Source of the DNA: Nitrososphaerota archaeon
GTDB lineage: Archaea; Thermoproteota; Nitrososphaeria; Nitrososphaerales; Gagatemarchaeaceae
Direction of reading: 5' to 3'
Length of the DNA stretch: 64,000 bases
Assembly (NCBI GenBank): GCA_027887005.1
Contig: JAPCJI010000001.1
Span: 248,001-312,000 of the forward strand
Both the position numbers and the translations under genes were made by a program. Under the pieces are notes generated by a model. That model searched no databases, was not told where the DNA came from, and was given only the letters and a program-made list of their open reading frames with translations. Positions 1 through 8,357 of this stretch are shown here, piece after piece. The first letter of the stretch is position 1. Each line of letters starts with the position of its first letter.

Positions 1-118
1 CGTTCAGATACCTGGGTTTTACGAGCGAACCGAGGCTGGTGACCACCATCAATCCCAGGAATGCTGGACCAGCGGTGGAGGCCAACCATGCCAGGAAGCT
101 GGTGGAGAAGTCCAGCAT
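1..118 (-). CDS. N-terminal part of a small membrane protein, cut by window edge
   Basis: Reading the reverse strand from an ATG at 118 gives 39 codons to the window edge with no stop. The peptide begins MLDFSTSFLAWLASTAG and continues with an uncharged hydrophobic stretch typical of a transmembrane helix, followed by basic residues (KPRY). A TATA-like GTTAAACT (reverse strand, 144-151) is centred about 30 nt upstream, fitting a leaderless or short-leader transcript. The gene would diverge from the operon starting at 224. The family is not recognisable from this fragment, and the coding call rests on composition plus promoter spacing. Confidence 0.4.
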   Translation of the reverse strand, partial: MLDFSTSFLAWLASTAGPAFLGLMVVTSLGSLVKPRYLN

Positions 119-183
119 GCATTGCGATATGTGGCCTGGAATCAGTTTAACTGTTGTGGCTCAATCCGTGAACCCCGCTAAGG

Positions 184-191
184 CTTAAATT
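184..191 (+). promoter_or_regulatory. TATA-like box for the 224-2822 operon
   Basis: CTTAAATT lies with its centre about 36 nt before the ATG at 224, so transcription would start some 10 nt before the start codon. It matches the CTTAAATA-type boxes found before several other genes in the window. Confidence 0.45.
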
Positions 192-223
192 TTGAGAGTG
201 GCTCCCAGAGTTGGTTCGCGCCA

Positions 224-508
224 ATGTTTCTCAGCTTGCAGGAGGCAATCGTCCACACAACCACAGTAACTCTTTCGATCGTCGTTTTGGGAATTTCCGT
301 AGCTGCCTACCGGAGGAGGGGTGGCAACAGGTATGCTGCGCTCACCATTGCCTTCCTCTTCTTAGCTCTAAGCGAGGTGGTCCAATTTGTGGAGTCCGCA
401 TCACTCAACGCATCCATCTTTGTCCCTGTGCTCGAAATCCACCTATCGCATTTGCTTGATCTGGCGATGCTCGTCAGTTTTGGATTCGCCTTGGTGACCA
501 AGGGATGA
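224..508 (+). CDS. small three-TM membrane protein, partner of downstream winged-helix regulator
   Basis: A 94-residue protein with about three hydrophobic helices (roughly residues 8-27, 38-56 and 71-90) separated by a short basic loop (YRRRGGNRY). Its stop overlaps the ATG of the next gene (ATGA at 505-508), so the two are translationally coupled with a DNA-binding protein. The helix pattern resembles the first helices of the membrane protein at 57551-58174, which also sits beside a winged-helix gene. A sensory role for the membrane part is inference from this pairing. No enzyme motif is visible. Confidence 0.6.
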   Translation: MFLSLQEAIVHTTTVTLSIVVLGISVAAYRRRGGNRYAALTIAFLFLALSEVVQFVESASLNASIFVPVLEIHLSHLLDLAMLVSFGFALVTKG

Positions 509-1023
509 AAGTGGGGAGCACGTCAGTGAGTCTGAACCGCGCACGAATCGTAGACGCGGTCGAACGCTCGCCAGGTATACACCTGCGTGCCCTTCAGAGG
601 GTGGTGGGCCTTTCGTTCACGACCGTGAGGTATCACATCTCGAACTTGGCAAATGCGGGTGAGATAGAATGCTCCGTCGTAGGTAGATACACGAGGGTCT
701 TCCCGAGGGGATTCCCTGAGTCTGAAAGGAGCCTCGCCTCGATCCTCCTGGGAGGTAGTTCCAGGCGGGTCCTAAAAGAGGTCTTTGAAGCCAAGGTCGC
801 ATCGAACAAGGAGATTTCAATCGCGACAGGTCTCGCGGAGTCGACTGTCTCGAAGCACATGAGACGACTTCTGAGTCTCGGAATCGTGTCTAGAACTGGT
901 CCCTTCGAAGGGAGACCCGGGTATGCGATGAAAGACCCGGGCCGCGTCACCCGGCTGGTGCGTGCCGGGAGCGTCCAACTAGAACGAGCTTCAGAACGAT
1001 ATGTTGAGTTGTGGGACTTCTGA
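505..1023 (+). CDS. transcription regulator with two winged-helix domains
   Basis: A 172-residue soluble protein. Residues about 10-60 form a first winged helix (VERSPGIHLRALQRVVG, then TVRYHISNLANAGEIE), and residues about 85-150 form a second (KEISIATGLAESTVSKHMRRL). Both show the tri-helical recognition-helix pattern of ArsR/MarR-like archaeal regulators. It is coupled to the membrane protein at 224 by an ATGA overlap, and its own 3' end overlaps the GTG start of the secreted propeller gene at 1011. The three probably form one operon, so it may control the envelope gene. The ligand is unknown. Confidence 0.75.
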   Translation: MKVGSTSVSLNRARIVDAVERSPGIHLRALQRVVGLSFTTVRYHISNLANAGEIECSVVGRYTRVFPRGFPESERSLASILLGGSSRRVLKEVFEAKVASNKEISIATGLAESTVSKHMRRLLSLGIVSRTGPFEGRPGYAMKDPGRVTRLVRAGSVQLERASERYVELWDF

Positions 1024-2822
1024 AAAGCAACCTTGATGATCGAGCGCCTGGTGCATTTCTTGTTTTCGCCTGCGTGGCCATCTCCCTTATTGGAGTCTCT
1101 TCGATCGCAGGAATAGCCAGCTCAGCCCAAGGAACTTCGATCAAGTTCTCGGCTTCTTCGATTCTGTCCGACCCCATGCCCATCAAGGAGTACTCTGTCC
1201 CTCTCCAGAATGCAGGCCCCGAATCAATCGCAACCGCCTCAGATGGTTCATTCTGGATCGCCGAATACAAAGCTGGAATGATAGCACACTTCTTCCCCTC
1301 AAATGGCACATTCAGCCAGTTCTCTGTCCCCGAATCCAGGGCCCTCCCGACCTACATTACGCTTGATGTTTCAGGGCGCGTTTGGTTCTCCGACCAGAAG
1401 GACTTTGGGAGCATATGGATGTTCGACCCATCCGTACTGAAATTCACTCAGCATAGCATCCCCACGCCGTTTTCCTATCCAGTTGGGGTGCTCGCTGACG
1501 GGCAGAATAACATTTGGTTCGCCGAGGACTCCGGCAACAAGCTCGGAGAACTCACCTATCCGAGCTATTACATGGAGGAGTTCTCGTTGCCGAACCCTAA
1601 CTCAGGCCCTGCAGAACTCGCACTTCAACCGGGCGGAGTGGAACTCTGGGTTACTGAGAGTCTAGGAAATCGGATTGCGAGATTCGACATGGTGACTCAC
1701 GCCTTCAGCGAATTTCTGCCTTATGTTCTATTCAATTCGCCCGTGGGAATAGTCTTGGACTCGATGAACAACGTTTGGGTCTCTGAGCACGGGGGGAGCT
1801 CGATAGTTCGCTTCGATCCGACGACTGGTAGTTTCACGAAGTTCCTGACATCACCGCCCGATGCAAACTCCTCATATGGGAACTCGGCCCCAGCAACACT
1901 CGCTATTGACAAACTGGGGCGCTTCTGGTTTGTCGAACACTTCTCCAACAGGATCGGCAGGTTCGACCCCGTCACGAAGTCGGTGGACGAATTCGTTATT
2001 CCTAGCAGCGGGGTGTACTCTGTGCTGAGCGCGATAGACGAAGAAGGCAACTTCTGGTTCACCGAATTCGATGCTAACAAGATAGGGATGGTGTTGGGCA
2101 ACGCCAGCCTACCCGTGGACGTACGGGCCCTCGGTGAGGCGCCCAGCACAACAGCCGGGCATACCCAAACCATATACTTCAAAGTGTCAGACAAAGGTCC
2201 CTCCGACATAGGCGTCCGGCTCAGCGGGGCGAGCACCTTCCTGCAGAACGCGGTAACCAGTGCCTCCCAGGTCTCTTTGAATGTGACCTCGTTGTCACTA
2301 ACTCCCGGCGCAAGCGTGACAGTCTCCGCCACCTTCACGCCAGACAGCGGGACCGTTCCGGGGAGCTACTCTGTGGGTGTCTCGGCCTCTTATGCCGATT
2401 CATCCTCAATAGGAATCGCATCCTTCAGCGTTACTCCCACGCTAATCAATATTCTTCTCTTTCAGACCTTCCCTGACCTCCTCGCAGTCGCTATTATCCT
2501 TCTAGTGATAGCCGACTTGGTAATTTGGAAGAGAATTAGGAACAAGAAAGAACCCAAGGAGAGGAATGCCGTCAGATCACTGTTGTTCGTCGTCAGCCTC
2601 TTGGTCCTGCTCATGTTCGCACTTTCACCAGTGCCGCCGGTAATGGCGAAGTGCCCTGGGCTGCCAGGGTTGGGTCCCTCTTCCAGCGGGCCAAGCTACG
2701 GGGGAATAATACTCGATGCCGTGGAATTGTTTGTGACGGTGGTTCTAGCAGAGGTCTTCATCAGGAGCCTGAGAGAATACAGGCGCCAACGAAGGGAGCC
2801 AAATAAGGCAAATGCGAACTGA
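1011..2822 (+). CDS. membrane-anchored Vgb-like (NHL/streptogramin-lyase fold) beta-propeller protein
   Basis: The 603-residue product starts at a GTG overlapping the upstream gene by 13 nt. An N-terminal signal/anchor helix (about 15-38) is followed by repeated blades of about 40-45 residues carrying W-F/V-x-E/D motifs (FWIAEY, VWFSDQ, IWFAED, VWVSEH, FWFVEH, FWFTEF), as in virginiamycin B lyase-type six-bladed propellers (about 55-360). A beta-sandwich domain follows (about 370-470), then two hydrophobic helices (about 482-503 and 521-542) and a further hydrophobic segment near 565-585. Propeller family membership is clear. Antibiotic-lyase activity should not be assumed, because environmental archaea use this fold for surface binding. 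Confidence 0.75.
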   Translation: MGLLKSNLDDRAPGAFLVFACVAISLIGVSSIAGIASSAQGTSIKFSASSILSDPMPIKEYSVPLQNAGPESIATASDGSFWIAEYKAGMIAHFFPSNGTFSQFSVPESRALPTYITLDVSGRVWFSDQKDFGSIWMFDPSVLKFTQHSIPTPFSYPVGVLADGQNNIWFAEDSGNKLGELTYPSYYMEEFSLPNPNSGPAELALQPGGVELWVTESLGNRIARFDMVTHAFSEFLPYVLFNSPVGIVLDSMNNVWVSEHGGSSIVRFDPTTGSFTKFLTSPPDANSSYGNSAPATLAIDKLGRFWFVEHFSNRIGRFDPVTKSVDEFVIPSSGVYSVLSAIDEEGNFWFTEFDANKIGMVLGNASLPVDVRALGEAPSTTAGHTQTIYFKVSDKGPSDIGVRLSGASTFLQNAVTSASQVSLNVTSLSLTPGASVTVSATFTPDSGTVPGSYSVGVSASYADSSSIGIASFSVTPTLINILLFQTFPDLLAVAIILLVIADLVIWKRIRNKKEPKERNAVRSLLFVVSLLVLLMFALSPVPPVMAKCPGLPGLGPSSSGPSYGGIILDAVELFVTVVLAEVFIRSLREYRRQRREPNKANAN

Positions 2823-3188
2823 ATTGTAAGTGAAATTTCGCCTAGCAGATGGGCTGAACCAAACAGCATGGCCAATACAACCATGAGATTTGAACCCACA
2901 AAGAATCTGGGCCCAATTGGCGTAGTTTAGTCTAGAAGGGAATCCCGATGTTTCCCGAGTTTGGTGCGGAGGTATCCCGTTCAGCACGTCGATTTTCAGA
3001 CTGTCTCATGCGAAGTTAAGTGCGGGGGGTGCGCACTGAACTTTAGGTTCGAATCCCACCAGGCCCGAACCCGAGCCATGGAATCCATAAGGGGTAGGAT
3101 TCGCTCAATTATCTAAGCGCATCCCGTCGGGCCCGCTTCCAAATACCTCAATCCAGACTCTGTGCATCAGAAGAAGCTCAGCGCGGCG
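2823..3188. other. 366-bp intergenic region with tRNA-like fragments and a hairpin
   Basis: No convincing gene. Short stretches resemble tRNA pieces without forming a foldable tRNA: GGGCCC followed by a D-arm-like GGCGTAGTTTAGTC (about 2910-2932), and a T-loop-like GGTTCGAATCCCACC followed by AGGCCCG (3046-3067), whose T-stem does not pair properly. A hairpin at 3097-3124 pairs 8 of 9 positions (GGATTCGCT with AGCGCATCC). The convergent ends of the flanking genes at 2822 and 3189 mean that terminators may also lie here. Confidence 0.5.
3091..3124. repeat. intergenic hairpin element sharing a 15-mer with 8277
   Basis: GGGGTAGGATTCGCT at 3091-3105 is identical to 8277-8291. In both places the 15-mer runs into a hairpin. 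Here GGATTCGCT (3097-3105) pairs with AGCGCATCC (3116-3124) with one mismatch across a 10-nt loop. Confidence 0.5.
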
Positions 3189-4175
3189 CTAGATTTCACG
3201 GCGCTTCTCGACTGTCTGACTCCCTTCGTCCTCTAAAGCTTCACTGGCGTTCTGCGAAACTAGAGCGACCGCAACAAGATTCCCTGCTGACTTGGGTTGC
3301 GCACCGCGAGAGCCGTTGACATAGATGCCAGACAGGATTAGGACGCCGCCCACGACGAGCGCTAACGAAATTCCCTCTGATAGGAAGAAGACTCCCATGA
3401 GGGCGGTTAGCACGGGGACAAGCAACTGAACGAGGCCGCCTAAGGACGCGGTAACCCGCCGCAGCACGCTATTCCACACCACATAACTCAGCGCTGTACT
3501 AATCATTCCCATGTAAAGCACCAACGCCAAACTCGGGATCGAGATTCCTGTCCACTGTTGGGTCCCGGTTAACGAGGCACTCGCAAGAGCTAGGACGGAA
3601 CCCACAATCCCGAAGAGCAGGAAGCTGTTGTAGGTGTAGCCGAAGGAGCTGTCTGACTTCCTCCCATGAACCGAGTACAGGCCCCACGACGCTCCTGTCA
3701 GGGCCATCAACGCCACTCCCTGGACGGATATCGCTCCTATTCCGCCGAAGGTAAGGATGACGATCCCAAGGAAGCCCAAGACGATTCCAATGAGAAGCCG
3801 CAGTGTGAGCTTCTCCCCGTCCCTGGCAACCGAGTACGAGCTCATCGTGATTACGACCATGCCGTAGAAGACTAGGGCTCCGGCGCCAGCCGGGATGAAG
3901 AAGTATCCAAAAGAAATCGCGAAGGCATAGAGCCCGAGGAACAGGGCCCCTGCTAGGTCTCGCGCTCTAGCCTTTGTCTTCTTGAAGCGGCCGGAGAATC
4001 CCGTGATCATCAGTTGGAGAGTTACGAACCCGCTGACGAATCGGATTATGGTGAGCGGGAAAGGGCCGACGAGGTTGCCGGACACCAGGTATCTGGTGAT
4101 TATGCTGTTGATAGAAAAGCTGAAGATTATGACGAGGAATATGGTTGGGACTGCGAACCTGCCTCGGCTGGCCAT
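3189..4175 (-). CDS. EamA/DMT-family transporter
   Basis: The 328-residue protein has ten hydrophobic helices arranged as two EamA repeats, the layout of drug/metabolite exporters (RhaT/YdcZ/PecM relatives). The second repeat holds the typical segment STALSYVVWNSVLRRVTAS followed by LVPVLTALMGVFFLSEG. About 45 hydrophilic residues follow the last helix, longer than usual. The start is an ATG with a TATA-like CTTAATTT (reverse strand, 4200-4207) centred 28 nt upstream, so it is probably leaderless. It transports a small metabolite across the cell membrane, but the substrate cannot be read from sequence. Confidence 0.85.
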   Translation of the reverse strand: MASRGRFAVPTIFLVIIFSFSINSIITRYLVSGNLVGPFPLTIIRFVSGFVTLQLMITGFSGRFKKTKARARDLAGALFLGLYAFAISFGYFFIPAGAGALVFYGMVVITMSSYSVARDGEKLTLRLLIGIVLGFLGIVILTFGGIGAISVQGVALMALTGASWGLYSVHGRKSDSSFGYTYNSFLLFGIVGSVLALASASLTGTQQWTGISIPSLALVLYMGMISTALSYVVWNSVLRRVTASLGGLVQLLVPVLTALMGVFFLSEGISLALVVGGVLILSGIYVNGSRGAQPKSAGNLVAVALVSQNASEALEDEGSQTVEKRREI

Positions 4176-4199
4176 CGAATGCCTGGTGCCAGACGGTGG

Positions 4200-4207
4200 A
4201 AATTAAG
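4200..4207 (-). promoter_or_regulatory. TATA-like box for the EamA transporter
   Basis: CTTAATTT on the reverse strand, centred 28 nt before the ATG at 4175: leaderless spacing. Confidence 0.4.
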
Positions 4208-4231
4208 GCAGACGTCGAAGCGGTCTTGTTG

Positions 4232-5605
4232 CTACGCAGGCGCGATGTTCTGGTTGATGTGGAAGACGTTCTCCGGGTCATATTTCCTCTTGGCAGCTTG
4301 GAGGCGTCCGTAGTTCCTCCCGAAATTAGCGGCGACCCGATTCATGTCGTCACCGGCAGCGAAGTTGATGTACCCTCCCTCCTCAGAATAGGGTGCGAGG
4401 GCCTTGTAGTAATCGCGGACCCACTGGACATTTTTCTCGTTCTGGGCAGGGTCAGGCCACATCCCGGCGATGACGACGGCGTATTTCGCGTCTCTATGGC
4501 CGAAGGCTGTGGCGTCAGGCCCAACGTCGTGCACAGCTCCGTTGATCGAATAGATGTGGGTAGTCGAATTCACGACCGGAACCTTGGGGCCGAACTTCAT
4601 GTGCGCCTCGATTGCGCCATCACTTAGGTCGCGCGCAAAGACCGCCTTCCAATAGTGCTGGAGTCCCGGAGGAAGAAGGGCGTCGAACAGGCTATTCAGC
4701 GTGGGAAGGGGCATCGGCTGGACGAATTCGGCGACGACCGGAGCAGCTTCTCGCAGGGGTGCGATTGCCTTGCTCGCCTGGTCAGGCGGGCCGGTCCAGC
4801 ACACGACCATGGCGCAGAACGTGTCGCCATGTCGGTTCTGGGGAATGAAAGGCAGCGGTGGCGCAATCTGCCATGCGAAGAAAGCCCCAAGCTGTCTTGG
4901 CGCTTCGTTGATGTACTTGTCGTAGGCGCGCATTACGGCTGGGGCATCCTTGACCTCGAAGAACATCGGCCCTCCTACGATATCCTTGACGTCGCTGATT
5001 CGATACTTGAAGCTAGTAACCAAGCCAAAGTTCCCCCCGCCCCCGCGCATCGCCCAGAAAAGCTCAGGATTCTCCTTTTCACTCGCTTTGACGAACGACC
5101 CATCTGCGAGCACCACATCGGCCGAAATCAGGTTATCCAGTGACAGGCCGGCGCCCCTGGAAAGATAGCCAAATCCCCCACCCAGCGTGAGCCCGGCTAT
5201 CCCAGTGGTGGAAATGATTCCTCCGGGAACGGCCGACCCGAAGCCGTATGTCGCGTGGTTAAGGTCCCCCCAGGTGCAGCCGCCTTCTGCCCTAACTGTC
5301 CTACTCGCAGGGTCAACCCTGATTCCTTTCATTCGCGAAAGATCAACGACAAGGGCATCGTCGGCAGTCCCGAACCCGGGAACACTGTGACCTCCTCCGC
5401 GGATCGATACCGAAAGGCCCTCCTTGCGGGCGGCCTTCAACGCAGCCATTACGTCCCCCGCGTCTACGCACCTGACGACGACCGCAGGCCTCTTGTCGAT
5501 CATCGCGTTGTAAACCCTCCGGGCCTGCTCGTAGGCCGCGTCCTCCGGGAGGATTACCTCGCCCCTGACCTCACCCTTTAGTGTCGTTAGCGTTGATGGG
5601 TCCAT
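4232..5605 (-). CDS. FAD-binding oxidoreductase of the berberine-bridge (PCMH/BBE) type
   Basis: A 457-residue flavoenzyme if started at the ATG at 5605. This start has a strong GGAGAGAGGT a few bases upstream, whereas a longer reading to 5665 lacks one. The FAD-binding PCMH domain spans about 35-210, with SIRGGGHSVPGFG supplying the histidine (about H73) that normally carries 8-alpha-linked FAD. The second attachment cysteine of bicovalent members is absent (the GIAG-LTLGGG region), so mono-covalent flavin is predicted. The C-terminal BBE segment (YDPENVFHINQNI) is intact. Family members oxidise sugars, alcohols or alkaloid-like substrates. The substrate here is unknown. Confidence 0.85.
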   Translation of the reverse strand: MDPSTLTTLKGEVRGEVILPEDAAYEQARRVYNAMIDKRPAVVVRCVDAGDVMAALKAARKEGLSVSIRGGGHSVPGFGTADDALVVDLSRMKGIRVDPASRTVRAEGGCTWGDLNHATYGFGSAVPGGIISTTGIAGLTLGGGFGYLSRGAGLSLDNLISADVVLADGSFVKASEKENPELFWAMRGGGGNFGLVTSFKYRISDVKDIVGGPMFFEVKDAPAVMRAYDKYINEAPRQLGAFFAWQIAPPLPFIPQNRHGDTFCAMVVCWTGPPDQASKAIAPLREAAPVVAEFVQPMPLPTLNSLFDALLPPGLQHYWKAVFARDLSDGAIEAHMKFGPKVPVVNSTTHIYSINGAVHDVGPDATAFGHRDAKYAVVIAGMWPDPAQNEKNVQWVRDYYKALAPYSEEGGYINFAAGDDMNRVAANFGRNYGRLQAAKRKYDPENVFHINQNIAPA

Positions 5606-6057
5606 TCTTACCTCTCTCCTGGTTTGGTTCCCGATATAAGCACTGACTCCGCGGTCGCTAGGCATCAGCGCAGGTTCTCATTGCCAGGGTGCTTTCAACA
5701 TACCAATTAGATTCGGCCAGGGCGCCACAGAACAACTCAAGTCCAAGAAGGCACCTTGCTTTGATCAGAACCTGACCCAAGGGCGATCCCCTCCGGGCAG
5801 TAACCTTCTTGCAGGCCGAGATGGATTCGAACCCATATGGGTTCAGCCCAAAGTCAATTCGAACCTCTGCATGATTGGGTCCATTCGCATCCCGTTTATG
5901 GAGCGAATCCCTCTAAGCCCGTATTCTAGAAGAGGACCAGGCACCGGGCTCCAGGTTCTAATCTCCTGAGTTTCCGGATTGATCCCCAACACTCGAGGTT
6001 AACTGTCCCGTAAGAGCAAAGCAGCAAAAGGGCGCGAAATCGCAACCCGAAAGCCGG
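5606..6057. other. 452-bp intergenic region with palindromes
   Basis: No gene is apparent. It holds a perfect 16-bp palindrome at 5829-5844 (GAACCCATATGGGTTC) and a hairpin pairing ATTCGC (5883-5888) with GCGAAT (5903-5908). Several T-arm-like GATTCGAACC motifs recall those in other intergenic regions of the window. Read on the reverse strand the hairpin begins GGATTCGCTCC, like the elements at 3097 and 8280. Confidence 0.5.
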
Positions 6058-6435
6058 TCAAGTGTCAGCTCTGTCCTTCTTTCTTGTGAGGTCTTCTTCC
6101 AACGTTCTAGCTTCTTTCTCCACAAGCTCCAGCCCCTCCCTCCACAGTCGACCCAATGCGGGAAGAAGATTGAACACCAGACTCGCGATTACTGTTATGA
6201 CCGAGATGAACCCCATTGTTGACGCGAAGATCTTCCCGGAGTCGGTGTACAGCGTGAATGGCGGGCCCTGCCCGGCCGCCATCATGCTTTCAAAGTAGAA
6301 GCCATCGACGTAACTCACTCCTTCGAGCAGATGGAAACCAATTGTCCCTATGGTTAGCACAGCGGCAACCGCTGAGAGGGAGTAGAGGGCTCTTCTGACT
6401 GCAGCCCTGTGACGTCGTCTCGAGACGTTCACCAT
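6058..6435 (-). CDS. two-TM pore-domain-like membrane protein (degenerate ion-channel fold)
   Basis: A 125-residue protein: basic N-terminus, TM helix about 14-36, re-entrant-like segment, TM helix about 70-90, then a charged coiled-coil tail. The order helix, FYFESMMAAGQGPPFTLYTDSGKIFA, helix matches two-TM potassium-channel pore domains (Ion_trans_2). There D-x-x-Y-F-x-x-x-T-x-T-T-V-G-Y-G is followed by T-x-x-G-K. The selectivity filter TVGYG is replaced by AAGQG, so potassium selectivity is doubtful. The assignment rests on layout and the D-S-G-K after the pore. The gene stands alone. Confidence 0.5.
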   Translation of the reverse strand: MVNVSRRRHRAAVRRALYSLSAVAAVLTIGTIGFHLLEGVSYVDGFYFESMMAAGQGPPFTLYTDSGKIFASTMGFISVITVIASLVFNLLPALGRLWREGLELVEKEARTLEEDLTRKKDRADT

Positions 6436-6731
6436 GTTCTAATTCGTAAAGATTCATCCGGGAGGGAAGGAATTAATTGTTCTGGTTGACTCTGCGGGGA
6501 CTGACAGGAGCGCATCTCCTAGGTCTGGATGGATGGTGAAGTGTGGTTTGTTCTCCCCCGTCCTGTCAAGAGTCTCTATCTCCTCAGGACTCCACTTTCG
6601 AACCCATCCAGGGACGGGCCCCAACGGCAACTGCCGGGGAATTCTTTCACGTCAGTCCTGCCGACCCCGGCGGGATTCACGGTTCAACTGAGTCCCTGGC
6701 CGCCAAACGTGCACGGAGCGTCGTGGCCTGA

Positions 6732-7007
6732 CTAGTGCTCTATCTTCGTCAGGTCGAATCCGACCACTTTGTAGTCGTTGTCGAGTTGCAACGTAATACG
6801 CTCCGTTTCTTCGCCTTCTGGGTCGATTCCAAACTGGATGGACGCCTCGACAACCGTCTCATCAGCAGACTTCCAGAAACGGTAGATCGAGACCACCCCT
6901 TTGTACTGATAACTCGCCCGGCTGACGTGCTCTTTGAGGTATGCGTTTGGGAACTCTGTCTTGGCCCATTCGTCTATGACTGCGAACAACCGCTCTAGGT
7001 CAACCAA
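6732..7007 (-). CDS. small conserved-looking hypothetical protein, 91 aa
   Basis: A soluble, acidic 91-residue protein with predicted alpha-beta order: an N-terminal helix (VDLERLFAVIDEWAKTEF), then beta strands with alternating polar and hydrophobic residues (GVVSIYRFWKS, VVEASIQFGID, ERITLQLDNDYKVVGFDL). No catalytic or metal motif is seen and I do not recognise the family. It lies alone between two intergenic stretches. The composition and a well-formed secondary-structure pattern support real coding, whereas the opposite-strand reading is biased and unstructured. Confidence 0.5.
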   Translation of the reverse strand: MVDLERLFAVIDEWAKTEFPNAYLKEHVSRASYQYKGVVSIYRFWKSADETVVEASIQFGIDPEGEETERITLQLDNDYKVVGFDLTKIEH

Positions 7008-7202
7008 GCGAGCTCAGAAGAAGTTCGATTGAGGTGTCTTAAATCGATTCTGGAGGGAAGCCATTCCGGGCGAAAGAGAATCTCTCCTCGTGCGGGTCGG
7101 GCGCCCGCCAAGGAAGGAAGAACCCAAGAAGAAGATGGATTGACTCATCACAAAGCTAATACGCCAAGAAGATGGACGCAATAAAAGCGATAGAAACTGT
7201 CG

Positions 7203-8258
7203 TTGCCACGTTGTCCGATATGCCAGAATGAAGTGGGTGTCGACTATAGCTTCTGCCCGAAATGTGGAACGCGGCTCGCCCCCGTGCCCGAAATAGGCAG
7301 CGTGCCTCCGGTTGAGACTAGGACCACTGCTCCGCAAGGACGGCCCATACGATCCCGAATGAGTGTCTCGGCCGCGGTCCTAATTGTATTGCTGGTGGTG
7401 GCCCTCGCAGTGTTCGCCGCTAATCCACATGCCTCGCAGGTCAGCTCCAACACTACCGTCCAGACGGGGTGCCCATCCACCACCAACTCGTCCGGCAACG
7501 TTACAGCGCCGAATCCAAGCTACGACGTCCAGGAGTTGATGGGATTCGCCCAGTCGTACTCCCGGCTGGAAGTCAATGTCACAGCCGTGGCCCAGTGCGA
7601 CGCAAACGGGTACGGGCCTGCTTACCTTCTTAACGGACTCTCTAACACAGGTTACTGGTACCAGGTCGGGATAAACTGGAATTGGCCGCTTCAGACGGGC
7701 GGCTACAGCCCGGGCTTCGGGTTCGTCAGTGAGACGTGGGCTCCGGGCGGACTTACGCGAGCGCCAGCCACTTCTGCGTTGACGGGCACGGTCAATAATG
7801 GCGACACCGTCGAGCTGAGCCTCTCTTTCACTGGGGGCCGATTGGTCGCGTTCGCACATGACCTGAACACTGGGGCAAACGGCTCGAGTAGTTACCCTGC
7901 GAGGGCTGCTACCATATTCGTCGGCACGGAGGCGCAGCAGTCGCATTCAAGGTTCTCGTTTGCGACGCAAGGCTACTTCACAGGCCTCATGACGGAGTGG
8001 TATCATGTAAACGCGAGTGAAAACGGAGTCGAGCAAAAGGTGACTTACTCCGAGAATACGACGGCAATAGCGTCTGCTACTCTGGGCGTCGGCGAATGGA
8101 ACTTCACGGTTCCAGCCCCCAGCTCGGTCTTCACTGCCGCGGCGAATAATGGGAACCCTATAGACTTGGGTGCAAAGCCGTATCAACTCCAACAGTTTAC
8201 GCTCAACGGATACACGGTCACAGCTGACGCGTACGAGTTCTCAACCGGACGGCCGTGA
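7203..8258 (+). CDS. zinc-ribbon/TM-anchored protein with large extracellular domain
   Basis: The 351-residue protein starts at TTG, which places a zinc ribbon at the very N-terminus (C4-P-I-C7 and C18-P-K-C21). A hydrophobic helix follows at about 55-77, and then a roughly 270-residue Asn/Thr/Ser-rich beta domain with several N-glycosylation-like sequons. The ribbon would face the cytoplasm and the C-terminal part the outside. The outer domain has regular beta strands with W and Y pairs (YWYQVGINWNWPLQ) but no family I can name. The architecture resembles the zinc-ribbon membrane proteins at 29457 and 31176. Confidence 0.65.
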   Translation: MPRCPICQNEVGVDYSFCPKCGTRLAPVPEIGSVPPVETRTTAPQGRPIRSRMSVSAAVLIVLLVVALAVFAANPHASQVSSNTTVQTGCPSTTNSSGNVTAPNPSYDVQELMGFAQSYSRLEVNVTAVAQCDANGYGPAYLLNGLSNTGYWYQVGINWNWPLQTGGYSPGFGFVSETWAPGGLTRAPATSALTGTVNNGDTVELSLSFTGGRLVAFAHDLNTGANGSSSYPARAATIFVGTEAQQSHSRFSFATQGYFTGLMTEWYHVNASENGVEQKVTYSENTTAIASATLGVGEWNFTVPAPSSVFTAAANNGNPIDLGAKPYQLQQFTLNGYTVTADAYEFSTGRP

Positions 8259-8276
8259 GATTAGCGAAGCTTTCCG

Positions 8277-8305
8277 GGGGTAGGATTCGCTTGGAGGACC
8301 AAGCG
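8277..8305. terminator. hairpin element after the 7203-8258 gene
   Basis: GGGGTAGGATTCGCT (same 15-mer as 3091-3105) leads into a perfect 7-bp stem, CGCTTGG (8288-8294) and CCAAGCG (8299-8305), with a 4-nt AGGA loop. It sits between the convergent gene ends at 8258 and 8358. There is no U-tract, so termination is only one possibility. A dispersed repeat is another. Confidence 0.4.
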
Positions 8306-8357
8306 CGCGCCTCAGCGCTCCCGCTATGGCAAGTCCAGGATCAACATACTAGACGCT

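Noticed and set aside
2910-3068. Possible tRNA gene (D-arm-like and T-arm-like pieces)
   Set aside because: Pieces are about 110 nt apart, the T-stem does not pair and the acceptor pairs only 5 of 7 positions. I treat it as remnants or chance.
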